Source of the DNA: Acidimicrobiia bacterium
GTDB lineage: Bacteria > Actinomycetota > Acidimicrobiia > Acidimicrobiales > Poriferisodalaceae
Reading direction: 5' to 3'
DNA length: 64,000 bases
NCBI GenBank assembly: GCA_022827265.1
Contig: JAJDTF010000131.1
Span: 1 to 64,000 of the forward strand
Shown: one piece after another, positions 34,911-44,692 of the stretch
How the letters are laid out: each line of letters opens with the position of its first letter
Numbering within the stretch: position 1 is the stretch's first letter
Program-made: the position numbers and the translations under genes
Notes under the pieces: generated by a model
What the model was told of the DNA's origin: nothing
Database searches by the model: none
The model's input: only the letters and a program-made list of their open reading frames with translations

Positions 34911-36685
34911 ATGTCATCTCCAGACCGGTGGTGGTGACGATCTTGACGGCGATGCGTCCGGCATCAGGCTGGTCGAACGGTGCCGACCTCAGCGAGGTGA
35001 GCGCCTCCCGTTCGTCTTCGTCGATGCTGCGGCCCAGCGACGTGACCAGCCTGCGGAGGAGCCGGTCGCGGTCCGCGCCTGGGAAGTGGATGCGACGGGC
35101 GAAGAAGCTCTCCCCGTCGTGGTCGGTATCGCACATCCAGCAGGCCGCCCTCGCCGGGCAGGCTGCCTGACAGTTTCGCTTCGGCGGCAGCGCCGTCGGC
35201 TGAGGAAGACAGCGTCCAGCAGGGGAACGTCGAAGTGGCGATCCGCTGGCGGGCGATCGAGACAGCGATTGGTGAGGTGTCGCAGGTGATCCAGCGACGG
35301 CCCCATTTCTCGGCCGCCACTGCGGTTGTCGCTCCTCCGCAGGTCGGGTCGAACACGAGGTCGCCCGGGTCGGTGGCCATCAGCACGCAGCGCTCGATCA
35401 CACTGTCCGCCGTCTGCACCACGTAGCGCTTGTCTTGCGCTGCCATAGGCCGGTGCCACAGATTGTTGATCCTCCGGCCCGGAACCTCGTTCTCGTAGAG
35501 CTTCCAGTGCAGCCAGTCACTGGAATCTGACGCATCCAAGCGGCCGAGTTCGGCCAATCGATCCAAGCCAGCCGCCGAGACGCGCCAGTGCTCGCCGGGC
35601 GGGCACGGATATTCCTGGCCATTCCAGAGGTGAGGGTCCGACCGATCGGTCGTCGAGGTCCCGGGCGATGCGAGCCGTGCCCAGCGGTAGAGACGTGCAC
35701 TGTCAGGCAAGGCCGTCTCGGGGTCGCGTCTCTCATCATTCGTCATCGGACGGGTTGCTCCGTCCGGTGACTCGACCCGCGCAGCCCATGTCCACATGTC
35801 GAGCAGTCCTGCCCGGTCGATTTGTTCATACATCTGCCGGTACTTCACCTGCGCCCGGTCCTTGGCGTACCAGAGGAGAAAGTCGGCAACGCTCGGCAGC
35901 GTCTTGGCAGAAGACCCACCCGAGGTGGCGTAAGGGATGGTGGCAACGCGGTTCTCCGCGCCGAATACCTCATCGAGCAGGATCGCTGCGCGATGCACGT
36001 TCTCGTCGCCGATCTGCATGAACAGCGAGCCGCTGTCAGCCAGCAGTTCGCGCATCAGGATCAGCTTCTCGCGTGTCAGGTCGAGGTACGAGTGGTTGCC
36101 GCGCTCGTAGGTGTCGCGGAACGCCCGGATCGTGCGGGTGTCGTTGGGGCGCCCCGCCGCTCCCTCGGGCACCTCACGGCTGTCGGTGGACACTTGGAAG
36201 TTCGACTTGTAGCCCATGCCGTACGGCGGGTCGAAGTAGATCATCTGCACCTTGCCGGACATGGCCTCGCGTGCAGCGAGCGACGCCATCACCCGGGTGC
36301 TCTCCCCGTGCATCAGCCGGTTCGACCAGTTGGCCGCGTGCCGGTACCACTCGTAGGCGGCATCGGCCGACGGCAGCCCATTGAAGTCGCCGAACAGCGA
36401 CGGCTGCGGCCCGCTGCCCTGCAGCAGCTTCACGAACGCTGCTGGGTGCACCTTTTCGCGCACATACAGCGGGTGCGCCGCGTGGCCAGCGCTGTCGTCG
36501 CCCTGGCGGTCCCAGGCCAGGATCGGCTGATCGTCGATGCCCTGGCTGGCGGGAACATGGCGGACGGGCTGCCGGTCTGCGTCGCTCATGGTGGGGGCGG
36601 TCTGCTCGGTGGGCAGGTTCGCCCGCTTGGCCGACGGATGGGTGTACTGCTCGGTCTGCCGCCTTGGTTTGGCCTCAGCCATCAT
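34885..36685 (-). pseudogene. Decayed type III-like DNA methyltransferase (Mod)
   Basis: From the ATG at 36685 about 510 codons match a site-specific DNA methyltransferase of the Mod type that pairs with a Res helicase-nuclease: HPLYVREKVHP, catalytic motif IYFDPPYGMGY, AFRDTYERGNHSYLDLTREK, QIGDENVHRA and motif I VFDPTCGGATTA. After AKLSGSLPGEGG (near 35,150) the frame leaves the family. The family's usual C-terminal end reappears in another frame (FFARRIHFPGADRDRLL, PDAGRIAVKIVTTTGLEM) and stops at 34885. About 250-350 residues seem deleted and the frame shifted. The catalytic core remains readable, but a full enzyme cannot be made. The ATG overlaps the res remnant's stop (TGATG). Confidence 0.8.
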
Positions 36686-37817
36686 GCTGCTCCTTGCCGC
36701 CTCGCGTCCACATGCCGGGCACGCGCCTCGTCGATGGCGGCACCGAGGTCGGCACGCAGCCGCTGCGCGTCGGTCACCTCCGCGAAGTGCCATCGCCGCA
36801 AGCGCGCTGGCATTGGTCGCGATGCGACGACGCCAAGCCCTCCCAGTGGGCTGAAGCAACCTCGGCGCGCTCGGCCCACTGGCCGACAGCCCTCACGGCA
36901 TCATGGAACAGGTGCCGACGGCGTGTTCGCTGGCGCTGTGCGGTGCTGTCGATGCCGCGCTCCCAGCGATGCACGACGGCCGCCGCCACTGCGGTGACGG
37001 CCCGCTGCCGACGGGCCGCGCCTGTCGCGGCGCTGATCGTGGCCTCGGGGCCGACCGGGCCGACGAGCACCGCCTCGCTCGCCCCCGCCGGCGCCCAGCG
37101 GATCACCCGGTCGGGGTCGAGCTGGAACCCAGCGCTGCCGTGCTCGTGCAGGTACTGGCTGACATTGGGGACCTCGATGCGGTGGGCTTGCCGGCCGGGC
37201 ACGCTGTGCACCTCGTAGCGGGGCTTGGGCGGCGCGGGCGGCTCGCCAGCATCTTTGGCGGGCAAGAATTCGAACGGCACGCCGATCACCTCGGCGTACT
37301 CGGGTGTGAGCTTGCCGTCAGGGTCGTAGCTGTCGTAGTTCGAGCGTCTCAGTGCCCTGCCGGTGACCTGCTCGCACAGCAGCTGTGTGCTGAAGCGCCG
37401 GTAGCCGAGAACATGGGTGACGGTGCGAGTGTCCCATCCCTCGGTGAGCATCTGCACCGACACGACGCAGCGGATGTGCTCGCCGAGCCCGCCCGGTCTC
37501 CCCACCGAGTTGAGCGTGCCCCGGATGATGTCACGGGCATCGCGCGTGTCGCCGGGCTGCCTCAGCCGCTCGGCCTGCTGCCTGACTGCTGCGCTGAGCG
37601 CGCCCTCGCCCTCGATCTGCGAATGGACCAGCAGCGTGTGGACTCGATCGGTGGGGCCGTCGTGACGATAGTTGGCGAACTGCTTGCAGACGCCTTCGTG
37701 GTAGGTCGGGCCGTCACCGCGCTGCTCGGCCCAGCCGGCGATGTGGTCGGTGAGGGCGGCAGCGTTCGCGATGTCGTTCGCGACGATGATGAACACCGGT
37801 GGCGTCTCCATGCGCAT
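36682..37817 (-). pseudogene. Decayed Res-type helicase/restriction subunit
   Basis: Starts abruptly at PPVFIIVAND (about 37,805), the middle of the family; the N-terminal DEAD-type ATPase half is missing. Readable parts include QIEGEGALSAAV, the helicase motif VQMLTEGWDTRTVTHVLGYR and LLCEQVTGRALRRSNYD, then KPRYEVHSVPGRQAH and VSQYLHEHGSAGF. Near 36,830 the frame breaks; the C-terminal end (RRWHFAEVTDAQRLRADL) continues in another frame to the stop at 36682. The nuclease region is lost. The gene order res then mod with an overlapping stop-start is preserved, so this was once a coupled restriction-modification operon. Family resembles type III-like Res (BPTD_3080 group) from memory of motifs. 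Confidence 0.75.
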
Positions 37818-37903
37818 GGCCGGATCGTCGGGGAAGCACCGGTGAGGCGCTCCGGCCGTCCGGAGACCTTCGTCGCGGCGCTCTGGCCTGTCAGGATGAG
37901 CGT

Positions 37904-39295
37904 GTGGACGGCACAGAGGTGAACCTGCGCGATCCCTCGGGCATCCTCGAGACCGAGGTGGCGGCAGCGATTGCGCGCATTGCAGCCGCCGACTCGGGCC
38001 TCGGCGACGATGCCCAGCACGTGTACGACGTGCTGACCGGGGGCGAAGGCCCATCGATGCTGCGCCAGTCGCGCTTGCAGGCTTGGCTCTGGTACGAGGT
38101 GCCCAACAACTACGTGACCGACGAAGTCGGCTACAAGGAACACCTCGCTGTCACCGCCTCGCTGCTGTTCGACGAGCTGGGTCTGCATCGCTACGCGGCG
38201 ATCTGCCGGTCTCAGGCGACCGCCGAGGTTCACACTGCCTTTGACGACAGCGACAGCGCTGGGTTCGCCGCCCTGCGCAAGGCGATGCAGCGATCAGGCG
38301 TCGAGCCGCCCGATCTCGACGGATTCGAGTGGAGCGGCCTGATGGGCATCGAAGAGGCGACTGCCCGCGATGCCGTGTCCGGAGCGCTGGAGCGGGCGCT
38401 TGCCGCAGGGAAATTCACCGTCGGCGCCCGCGGCTGGCGCAAGGCGCAGGCAGCGCTGGCCGTTGCTGCGCTCGACAGCGATCATGACACGCAGCCTGGT
38501 CAGTCGTGGCGCACTGCCGTGATCACCGAGCGGCTGCAGAGATGGGTCGCCCAGGGCGAGATGATGAGTGAGCGGCTGGCGCAGGCGCGTTCGCAGGTGG
38601 CCAACCGGCTGCTGCACCCGATCGAGCCTGCACCCGACACGCTCGGCGCGATGGCCGTTCCCATGTGGCTGCTGCAGCGCTTCGGAGACAGCCAGCCGCT
38701 CACCCAAGCCGGCAACCTCAAGGTCGCCTTCATTCGCGGCCTCCACGAAGACTGCCCGTGGGGGCATCCGGAGCAGCCGCCCGGGTATCAGCAACGGCAT
38801 GTCGAAGCCGATGACACGGTGCTGTGGTCGCTGCGTGCATGGCTGCAGCGCAGTCATGCGCTGCGCAGACGGCACAATCGGCTGCATCGAACGGCTGCGG
38901 GAACCCAGATGGCCGACGATGCGGCGCTGGCCTGGGAACGGCTGACACGCCACCTGCTTCCGTCCGGATGGGACGGCTTCGTGGCCGAGCTGGCTGCGGT
39001 GCTGCTGGTCGCGAGCGATGACGGCGTCGACGAGGATCGCCTTGAACTCGACATGGCCGAGACAGCGGCTGACCTCGGATGGAGGTCGACTGTCGGCGGC
39101 GAGGAGCAGCTCCCGACGAGATGGACCATCATGCGGGCATTCTCCGAGTCGTTGCACCTGTGGAGGGAATGCGACCTGCTGACCGAAGAAGGCGACTACG
39201 GCGAGCGGCGCCTGACGCTGACAAGCGCCGGAACCTCGGCCGTGCTGACTCACCTGCGCCTGAAGGCGGCAGGCCCGCGGCACCAGCCCTTCTGA
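37904..39295 (+). CDS. Unknown protein (463 aa) divergent from the res remnant
   Basis: GTG at 37904 (or 37919). Mainly helical and soluble, no membrane segments. Visible features: LRQSRLQAWLWYEVPNNYVT, a His/Glu region LFDELGLHRYAAICRSQATA, RGWRKAQAALAVAALDSDHD, and a C-terminal winged-helix-like end (FSESLHLWRECDLLTEEGDY, LTLTSAGTSAVLTHLR). Internally about 20 Trp. I do not recognise the family. Position next to a decayed R-M system suggests, but does not show, a defence-related role. Confidence 0.7.
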   Translation: MDGTEVNLRDPSGILETEVAAAIARIAAADSGLGDDAQHVYDVLTGGEGPSMLRQSRLQAWLWYEVPNNYVTDEVGYKEHLAVTASLLFDELGLHRYAAICRSQATAEVHTAFDDSDSAGFAALRKAMQRSGVEPPDLDGFEWSGLMGIEEATARDAVSGALERALAAGKFTVGARGWRKAQAALAVAALDSDHDTQPGQSWRTAVITERLQRWVAQGEMMSERLAQARSQVANRLLHPIEPAPDTLGAMAVPMWLLQRFGDSQPLTQAGNLKVAFIRGLHEDCPWGHPEQPPGYQQRHVEADDTVLWSLRAWLQRSHALRRRHNRLHRTAAGTQMADDAALAWERLTRHLLPSGWDGFVAELAAVLLVASDDGVDEDRLELDMAETAADLGWRSTVGGEEQLPTRWTIMRAFSESLHLWRECDLLTEEGDYGERRLTLTSAGTSAVLTHLRLKAAGPRHQPF

Positions 39296-39316
39296 GCCGG
39301 CAGCGGCAGTGACGAG

Positions 39317-40648
39317 ATGACAGCCGGACTCATCGCAGGACTCGGGATTGTCGTCGCGCTCATCGTCTTGAATGGCGTGTACGTGGCAGGCGAGTTCTGC
39401 TTGCTCGCCGTGGACACCTCGCAGGTCGACGTTCTGGCCGGCCAAGGTCAGCGACGAGCCCGCGGCGTACGGTCGCTGCTGCGGCGTCTCAACTTCCATC
39501 TCGCCGGCGCCCAGCTCGGCATCACGCTCACGTCGCTGGTGCTCGGCATCATCGCCGAAGACACCGTGGGCCGGCTGATCGAATGGGCGCTAGGCGGCTG
39601 GGGCTCCTCGCTGGCATCGGCCGGAGTGGTCGCCGTGGTGGCGATCGCGCTCGCCGCGGCCTGCCAGATGGTGTTCGGTGAGCTGCTCCCGAAGAACCTG
39701 GCCGTGTCGCGGCCGCTGGGAACTGCTCTGTCGCTGGCGCCGGTGCTGCGCCTCTACGGGACCATCGCCGCGCCCCTCACGCTGCTGTTCAACGGCATCG
39801 CCAACGCCACTGTGCGCGGGCTCGGCCTCGAGCCCACCGAAGAGCTCCGCATCGTGCGCACCCGCGACGAGCTGGAGTATGTGGTGCGCTCGTCGCGCCG
39901 CAGGACGCTCAGCGACGCCCAGGCCGATCTGCTGGTGCGGACACTGCGCCTGGGTCGCAAGGACGCTGCCGACGCACTCACACCGCGCACCTCGATGTCG
40001 GCCGTGAGCGCGGCAGCCACGCTGGGAGAGCTGGTGGAGATGGCGCGCACCAGCGGGCATTCAAGGTTCCCGGTCCTCGGCGCAAGCTCTGACGACGTGC
40101 TCGGCATAGCTGAAGTCCGCGATGTGTTCAGCATCGATGCCGCCGAGCGCAACGGCACACTCGTGGCGTCGATCATGCGGCCCGTCGTAGCGGTGGCCGA
40201 GAGTCGCAAACTCGATGGCGTCCTCGCCGACATGGCAGCGTCCGACTGCCGGCTGTGCGTGGTGGTGGACGAGCACGGCGGCACTGCCGGGATTCTCACC
40301 CGCGAGGACATTGCCGAGGAACTCGTGGGCGACATCGCCGACGAGTTCGACGAGCCCGCTGTGCTCACCGTTCGCCGGCCGGGCCAACCGGTGACGCTTG
40401 CCGGCACAGCCACGCTCGACGAGGTGGAGGAGGCCGCAGGCCTGACAGTGCCAGCAGGGCCCTACGAGACGTTGGCGGGCTTCGTGCTGGAACGTCTGGG
40501 AGAGATCCCCTCCGTGGGAGCGGTGGCCACATGGAACGGCTGGCGGCTCGAGGTCACGCAGACCGATGGGCTCCGCGTGGCCGAGGTGCGCATCGGCCCC
40601 CCTGAGGTGGCCGAAGACGGCCGTGATGCGGAGGCCGACTCATCATGA
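39317..40648 (+). CDS. CNNM/CorC-type membrane protein with CBS pair (first)
   Basis: 443 aa: CNNM (DUF21) domain of about four membrane segments (LNGVYVAGEFCLLAVD, HLAGAQLGITLTSLVLG, ACQMVFGELLPKNLAVSRPLG), two CBS domains (about 205-330: TPRTSMSAVS, SGHSRFPVLG, CRLCVVVDEHGGTAGILTRE) and a C-terminal CorC_HlyC domain (TVPAGPYETLAGFVLERLG). Related proteins export Mg2+ or Co2+. The stop overlaps the next gene (ATGA). Confidence 0.92.
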   Translation: MTAGLIAGLGIVVALIVLNGVYVAGEFCLLAVDTSQVDVLAGQGQRRARGVRSLLRRLNFHLAGAQLGITLTSLVLGIIAEDTVGRLIEWALGGWGSSLASAGVVAVVAIALAAACQMVFGELLPKNLAVSRPLGTALSLAPVLRLYGTIAAPLTLLFNGIANATVRGLGLEPTEELRIVRTRDELEYVVRSSRRRTLSDAQADLLVRTLRLGRKDAADALTPRTSMSAVSAAATLGELVEMARTSGHSRFPVLGASSDDVLGIAEVRDVFSIDAAERNGTLVASIMRPVVAVAESRKLDGVLADMAASDCRLCVVVDEHGGTAGILTREDIAEELVGDIADEFDEPAVLTVRRPGQPVTLAGTATLDEVEEAAGLTVPAGPYETLAGFVLERLGEIPSVGAVATWNGWRLEVTQTDGLRVAEVRIGPPEVAEDGRDAEADSS

Positions 40649-41769
40649 CCACGCTGGCCATTGCGGTGGGTCTGGTGCTCATCGTGTTCAACGGCGCCTT
40701 CGTCGCCATCGAGTTCGGCCTCATCGGCGCGAAGCGCGCCGTGGTGGACGGGGCCGCAGCGACCGGCAGGCGATCGGCCCTCGCGGCTCAGCGCATGCAA
40801 TCCGATGTGCTGACCACGCTCGGGGGAGCGCAGTTGGGCATCACCCTGTGCTCGCTGGCAGTCGGCCGCCTCACAGAGCCAGCCATCGCCAAGCTCATCG
40901 AGCGGGCAGTGCACGGCATCGTCGAGATCCCCGACGCGGTGCTCCACGCCATCGGCTTCGGCATCGGGCTGGGCATCGTGACAGTGCTGCACATGGTGTT
41001 CGGCGAGATGGTGCCCAAGAACCTGGCGCTCATCGGGCCCGAGCGCACCCTGCTGGTGCTGGCTCGGCCCATGGCTGCCTACCTGTACGTCGCCCGCCCC
41101 ATCGCTCGTGCGCTGCAATGGGTAGCGAATGGCATGACCCGCATGCTGCGTGTCGAGCCGACCTCGGAACTGGCCGATGTGGCGACGCCTGCCGAGCTGA
41201 CGCTCATGGCACGCGACTCGCTGGCCGAGGGCCACATTGCGCCTACCGACGTGGCTCTGCTCGAACGGGCGATGCGCTTCGAAGCGACCACCCTCAGCGA
41301 GGTCATGGCACCGGCGGGGGAAGTCGCGGCTGCGCGTCTCGCCGATGGGATCGCCACGGTCGAGCAACAGTTCGCCCGGACGGGTCACTCGCGGCTGGTC
41401 GTGCTCGGCAGCGGTCCCGACGATGTGCGGGGCATGCTGCACAGCAGCGATCTGGCAGCGTTCGCCGAGCGTGGCGCTGCAGATCTGGCTGAGGCCGACC
41501 GGGTGATCGCTGCGACCCATCCCGCAGGCCGCGGCCTCGTGCGCCGGATGCTCCGGTTCGGCCCCGACGTGGCGCTGGATGAGGCGCTGCGCCGCATGCA
41601 GCGTGCGCGCATCCACCTCGCTGTCGTCGCCGACGCCGAAGGGCGCACGCTCGGGGTCGTTGCGCTCGACGATCTGCTGCGCAGCCTCATCGGCGGCCCC
41701 GACGCCAGCGTTGCGGAGCAATCCGCCACGGCCGGCGGGCCTGGGAGTGGCACACTCCCTTCTGACTAG
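40645..41769 (+). CDS. CNNM/CorC-type membrane protein (second, no CorC_HlyC tail)
   Basis: 374 aa with CNNM domain (FNGAFVAIEFGLIGAKRAVV, LGGAQLGITLCSLAVGRL, LHMVFGEMVPKNLALIGPER) and a CBS pair (TGHSRLVVLG, ARIHLAVVADAEGRTLGVV), but it lacks the C-terminal CorC_HlyC domain present in its partner. The ATGA overlap and complementary architecture suggest the two form a heteromer. Ion specificity unknown. Confidence 0.9.
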   Translation: MTTLAIAVGLVLIVFNGAFVAIEFGLIGAKRAVVDGAAATGRRSALAAQRMQSDVLTTLGGAQLGITLCSLAVGRLTEPAIAKLIERAVHGIVEIPDAVLHAIGFGIGLGIVTVLHMVFGEMVPKNLALIGPERTLLVLARPMAAYLYVARPIARALQWVANGMTRMLRVEPTSELADVATPAELTLMARDSLAEGHIAPTDVALLERAMRFEATTLSEVMAPAGEVAAARLADGIATVEQQFARTGHSRLVVLGSGPDDVRGMLHSSDLAAFAERGAADLAEADRVIAATHPAGRGLVRRMLRFGPDVALDEALRRMQRARIHLAVVADAEGRTLGVVALDDLLRSLIGGPDASVAEQSATAGGPGSGTLPSD

Positions 41770-41829
41770 GCCCTGCTGGTTAGGCTTCAACGCTCGTTGC
41801 GAGGCCCCGTGCGGCCGAGGCCACACATC

Positions 41830-43440
41830 ATGACTTGGATCGACAAAGCGCTCGACGGCTGTTCCCCGCAGGTCGTGATCAACGATTCCAAGACGCCCAG
41901 CGGACGTGCGCACGTCGGTTCGCTGCGCGGCGTGCTGATCCATGACGCGTTGGCCCGGGTGGCGCGTGAGCGTGGCCTGGAGGCCGCGTTCATGTACGGC
42001 TGCGACGACATGGATGCGGTCGACGAGATCCCGCACGGCACCGGTGAGCAGTTCGTGGAGCACCTCGGCAAGCCGCTGTGGGCGGCCCCGGCGCCCGAGG
42101 GCCTTCGAGGCGAATCGATGGCAGAGGCGTACTTCGGCGAGTTCACCGGGAAGTGGTTCGATGCCGCTGATCCGCCGGCCGATGACGCCCCCGGGCCGTT
42201 TGACACGCTCGGCGTCGAGGCCGAGTTCTACCGAATGAGCGACGTCTACCGGTCTGGCCGGCTCGACGGCATCATCGACACGTTCCTGCGAGCCGCGGCC
42301 GACGTGCGGCAGATCTACCTCAGGCTCAGCGGGGCGGAGCGTTCTGACGACTGGCTGCCGTTCCAGCCGATCTGCGAGCGGTGCGGGCGCATCGGCACCA
42401 CCTACGCCACCGACTACGACGGTGAATCCGTGGCGTACGAGTGCAGGCCCGACTTGGTGGGCTGGGCGGAGGGCTGCGGGCACCGCGGCCTCATCAGCCC
42501 GTTCGGCGGCAACGGCAAGCTGCCGTGGAAGCTGGAGTGGGCCGCCAAGTGGAAGCTCTTCGGCGTCTCGATCGAGGGCGCCGGCAAGGACCACATGGCT
42601 GCCAGCGGGTCACACGAGGTGTCGTCCGCGCTCGCCCGCCAAGTGCTCGGCTGCCCGGTGCCCGTTCCCGTGCCGTACGAGTTCTTCACGCTCGGCGGCG
42701 TCAAGATGAGCTCGTCGCGGGGCATCGGCATGACCTCGTCGGACCTGGTCGAGATGCTGCCGCCCCAACTGCTGCGCTATCTCGTGCTGCGAACCCAGCC
42801 ACGGCGCTCCATCAACTTCGACCTCGACGTGCCCAGTCTCACCAAGGCATTTGTGGAGTATGAGCGGCTCTGGCGATCCGCCGCCGGCAGCGACGTTCGG
42901 CCCAACGACAGCCAGCTCTACTCGGTCACCCGCGCATCGCCGGCCGCGGATGTGCCGCTGGCACCCGAGTTCAGCCCGCCGTTCGACTCGGTGCTGAGTC
43001 TCGCCCAGCAGCCGCACAGGCAGCTCGCGGAGCACGTCTCATCCCTCGGTGTCGAGCTGTCTGACGCCGATTCGGAATGGCTGGCTCGCAAGGAGGCCAC
43101 CGCCCGCCGGCTGATGGCGAGCAGCCCCGACCTAGCGGGCGTGGTCAAGATGCTCGATGCATCCGAAGCCGCACAGCAGCGCGGCGGACTGGACGAACGT
43201 CAGCGCAATTTCCTCGAACACTGCTCGCAGCGACTGAAGAATCTGCCCGAGTGGGATTCCGGAGCCATCCAGGATGCGCTCTTCGAAGCGGCCCGCGATG
43301 TCGGCATCGATCCACGCTCCGACGCCGCAGTCGTGTTCGGAGCTCTCTATCGGGTGCTCTTCGGATCCGAGACCGGGCCGAGGGCAGGCAGCTACCTGGC
43401 ATTCCTGGGCAGGCACGAGACCTTGACCCGGCTCGGCTAG
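41830..43440 (+). CDS. lysK: Lysyl-tRNA synthetase, class I
   Basis: Charges tRNA-Lys. 536 aa of the class I type: HIGH-like motif in SGRAHVGSLRG, a Cys-rich insertion (ICERCG, YECRPD, EGCGHRG), GAGKDHMAASGSHE and the KMSKS-type loop GGVKMSSSRG. Class I LysRS is typical of archaea and some bacteria, including some actinobacteria; the common bacterial enzyme is class II and unrelated. ATG at 41830 begins MTWIDKALD. Stand-alone gene. Confidence 0.93.
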   Translation: MTWIDKALDGCSPQVVINDSKTPSGRAHVGSLRGVLIHDALARVARERGLEAAFMYGCDDMDAVDEIPHGTGEQFVEHLGKPLWAAPAPEGLRGESMAEAYFGEFTGKWFDAADPPADDAPGPFDTLGVEAEFYRMSDVYRSGRLDGIIDTFLRAAADVRQIYLRLSGAERSDDWLPFQPICERCGRIGTTYATDYDGESVAYECRPDLVGWAEGCGHRGLISPFGGNGKLPWKLEWAAKWKLFGVSIEGAGKDHMAASGSHEVSSALARQVLGCPVPVPVPYEFFTLGGVKMSSSRGIGMTSSDLVEMLPPQLLRYLVLRTQPRRSINFDLDVPSLTKAFVEYERLWRSAAGSDVRPNDSQLYSVTRASPAADVPLAPEFSPPFDSVLSLAQQPHRQLAEHVSSLGVELSDADSEWLARKEATARRLMASSPDLAGVVKMLDASEAAQQRGGLDERQRNFLEHCSQRLKNLPEWDSGAIQDALFEAARDVGIDPRSDAAVVFGALYRVLFGSETGPRAGSYLAFLGRHETLTRLG

Positions 43441-43545
43441 TCAGCACTCGTCAGACAGCGGCCGCGCAATTCGATGGCCGCCGTACGCGGGTGGGGTTAG
43501 AGTGGCGCTTGGTCCCCGCAACCGTGTGGATCGACGAGAAGGAAG

Positions 43546-43619
43546 TGCCCCGGACGGGAGTCGAACCCGTAACCATTGCCTTGGCACGACAACGCTCTTT
43601 CCATTTGAGCTACCGGGGC
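43546..43619 (-). tRNA. tRNA-Gly (GCC), atypical
   Basis: Acceptor GCCCCGG/CCGGGGC, D arm GCTC/GAGC, anticodon stem TTGTC/GGCAA (with a T-G pair) and loop GTGCCAA, anticodon GCC; T arm ACGGG-TTCGACT-CCCGT. Odd for Gly: discriminator A instead of U, G at position 32, an A-rich D loop AAATGGAAA, no CCA. The anticodon duplicates the normal tRNA-Gly at 3968-4044. The cloverleaf is otherwise sound. Confidence 0.85.
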
Positions 43620-43620
43620 C

Positions 43621-43651
43621 AGCCGGTCACTCGCTAGTTGGGTGACCGGCT
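43621..43651. terminator. 10-bp hairpin next to tRNA-Gly
   Basis: AGCCGGTCAC (43621-43630) and GTGACCGGCT (43642-43651) pair perfectly with an 11-nt loop. On the plus strand it is followed by CTTCTCACCC, a weak pyrimidine tail, and could end lysK read-through transcription; on the minus strand it directly precedes the tRNA. Confidence 0.5.
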
Positions 43652-43707
43652 CTTCTCACCCTACGGCGTTGTCACCACAACATACGAAAGTTAATTTTGT
43701 GATCTCT

Positions 43708-43728
43708 CGCTGCATTTCAGATGCAGCG
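43708..43728 (-). terminator. 8-bp hairpin after the enoyl reductase gene
   Basis: CGCTGCAT (43708-43715) and ATGCAGCG (43721-43728) pair perfectly around a 5-nt loop, 60 nt after the stop of the minus-strand fabI gene. The following minus-strand sequence is AT-rich (AGAGATCACAAAATTAAC) but not a T-run. Confidence 0.5.
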
Positions 43729-43787
43729 AAGACCGGCCACGAAGTGTGGCAATATTCGGCGCTTCGGGCCTACGTGAGCGTGCGGCG

Positions 43788-44567
43788 TCAGGCGCCCATG
43801 GCGTGGTAGCCGCCGTCGACGTGCACGATCTCGCCGGTGGTGCCGCCGAACCAGTCCGACATCAGTGCGAGGGTGCTGCGGGCCACGGCCTCGCTGTCGG
43901 TGATGTCCCAGCCCAGCGGCGCCCGCTGCGTCCATGCGTCTTCGAATTCGGCAAAGCCGGGAATGGACTTGGCCGCCATGGTGCGGATGGGTCCTGCCGA
44001 GATCAGGTTCACCCGGATGCCCTGCGGCCCCAGCGACTTGGCCAGGTAGCGCGCCGCCGATTCGAAGGCCGCCTTGGCCACGCCCATCCAGTCGTAGACC
44101 GGCCAGGCCACGCTGGCATCGAACGTGAGCCCGACTACTGAGCCCTTCGCTTCGGCCAGCAATGGGGCCATCGGCGAGGTGAGCCCCGCGAGGCTGTAGG
44201 CCGAGATGTGGACTGCGCTGGCCACGTCGTCCCACGGGGCATGCAGGAAGTTGCCGCCCAGGCAGCTCTCAGGGGCGAAGCCGATGGCATGCAGCAGGCC
44301 GTCGAGCCGGCCCCATCGCTGCTGGAGATCGGCTCGCACGGCCTCGATCTCGTCGGGCGAGGTGACATCGCACGGCAGCACGTCGGCAGGTTCGGGCAGC
44401 TTGCGGGCCGTGCGCTCGGTGAGCCGCAGCCCCCTGCCGGCGCCGGTCAGCACCACCTCGGCGCCGTGCTCCTGCGCCAGGCGGGCCACGTTGAATGCCA
44501 GCGAGGCGTCGGTGAGCACGCCGGTGATGAGGAACTTCTTGCCTTCCACGATTCCGCTGCCTGCCAT
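43788..44567 (-). CDS. fabI: Enoyl-[ACP] reductase, InhA-like
   Basis: Reduces enoyl-ACP with NADH in fatty-acid elongation. 259 aa of the FabI/InhA branch of the SDR superfamily: GKKFLITGVLTDASLAFNVA, HAIGFAPESCLGG, the catalytic Tyr-(x)6-Lys in VYDWMGVAKAAFE and GIRVNLISAGPIRTMAA. The start is ATG at 44567, which has GGAGG 8 nt upstream and gives the typical N-terminus. The GVLTDAS segment is characteristic of actinobacterial InhA. Confidence 0.92.
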   Translation of the reverse strand: MAGSGIVEGKKFLITGVLTDASLAFNVARLAQEHGAEVVLTGAGRGLRLTERTARKLPEPADVLPCDVTSPDEIEAVRADLQQRWGRLDGLLHAIGFAPESCLGGNFLHAPWDDVASAVHISAYSLAGLTSPMAPLLAEAKGSVVGLTFDASVAWPVYDWMGVAKAAFESAARYLAKSLGPQGIRVNLISAGPIRTMAAKSIPGFAEFEDAWTQRAPLGWDITDSEAVARSTLALMSDWFGGTTGEIVHVDGGYHAMGA

Positions 44568-44692
44568 CTGCCCGCCTCCGCCTGGGGTTCCTGCGCTGCT
44601 GCTGGCAGCAGCGTTCATCGCCGGACGCTACCGCTGCGCCACCAGACGAGAGCCGGCCGGTCATATTGCTGCGGGGCGCACTCGGCCGTACC

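Noticed and set aside
40462-42594. 710-codon minus-strand frame across the CNNM genes and lysK
   Set aside because: Spans the 3' end of one gene, all of another and the 5' part of a third on the opposite strand, all with conserved motifs; a shadow.
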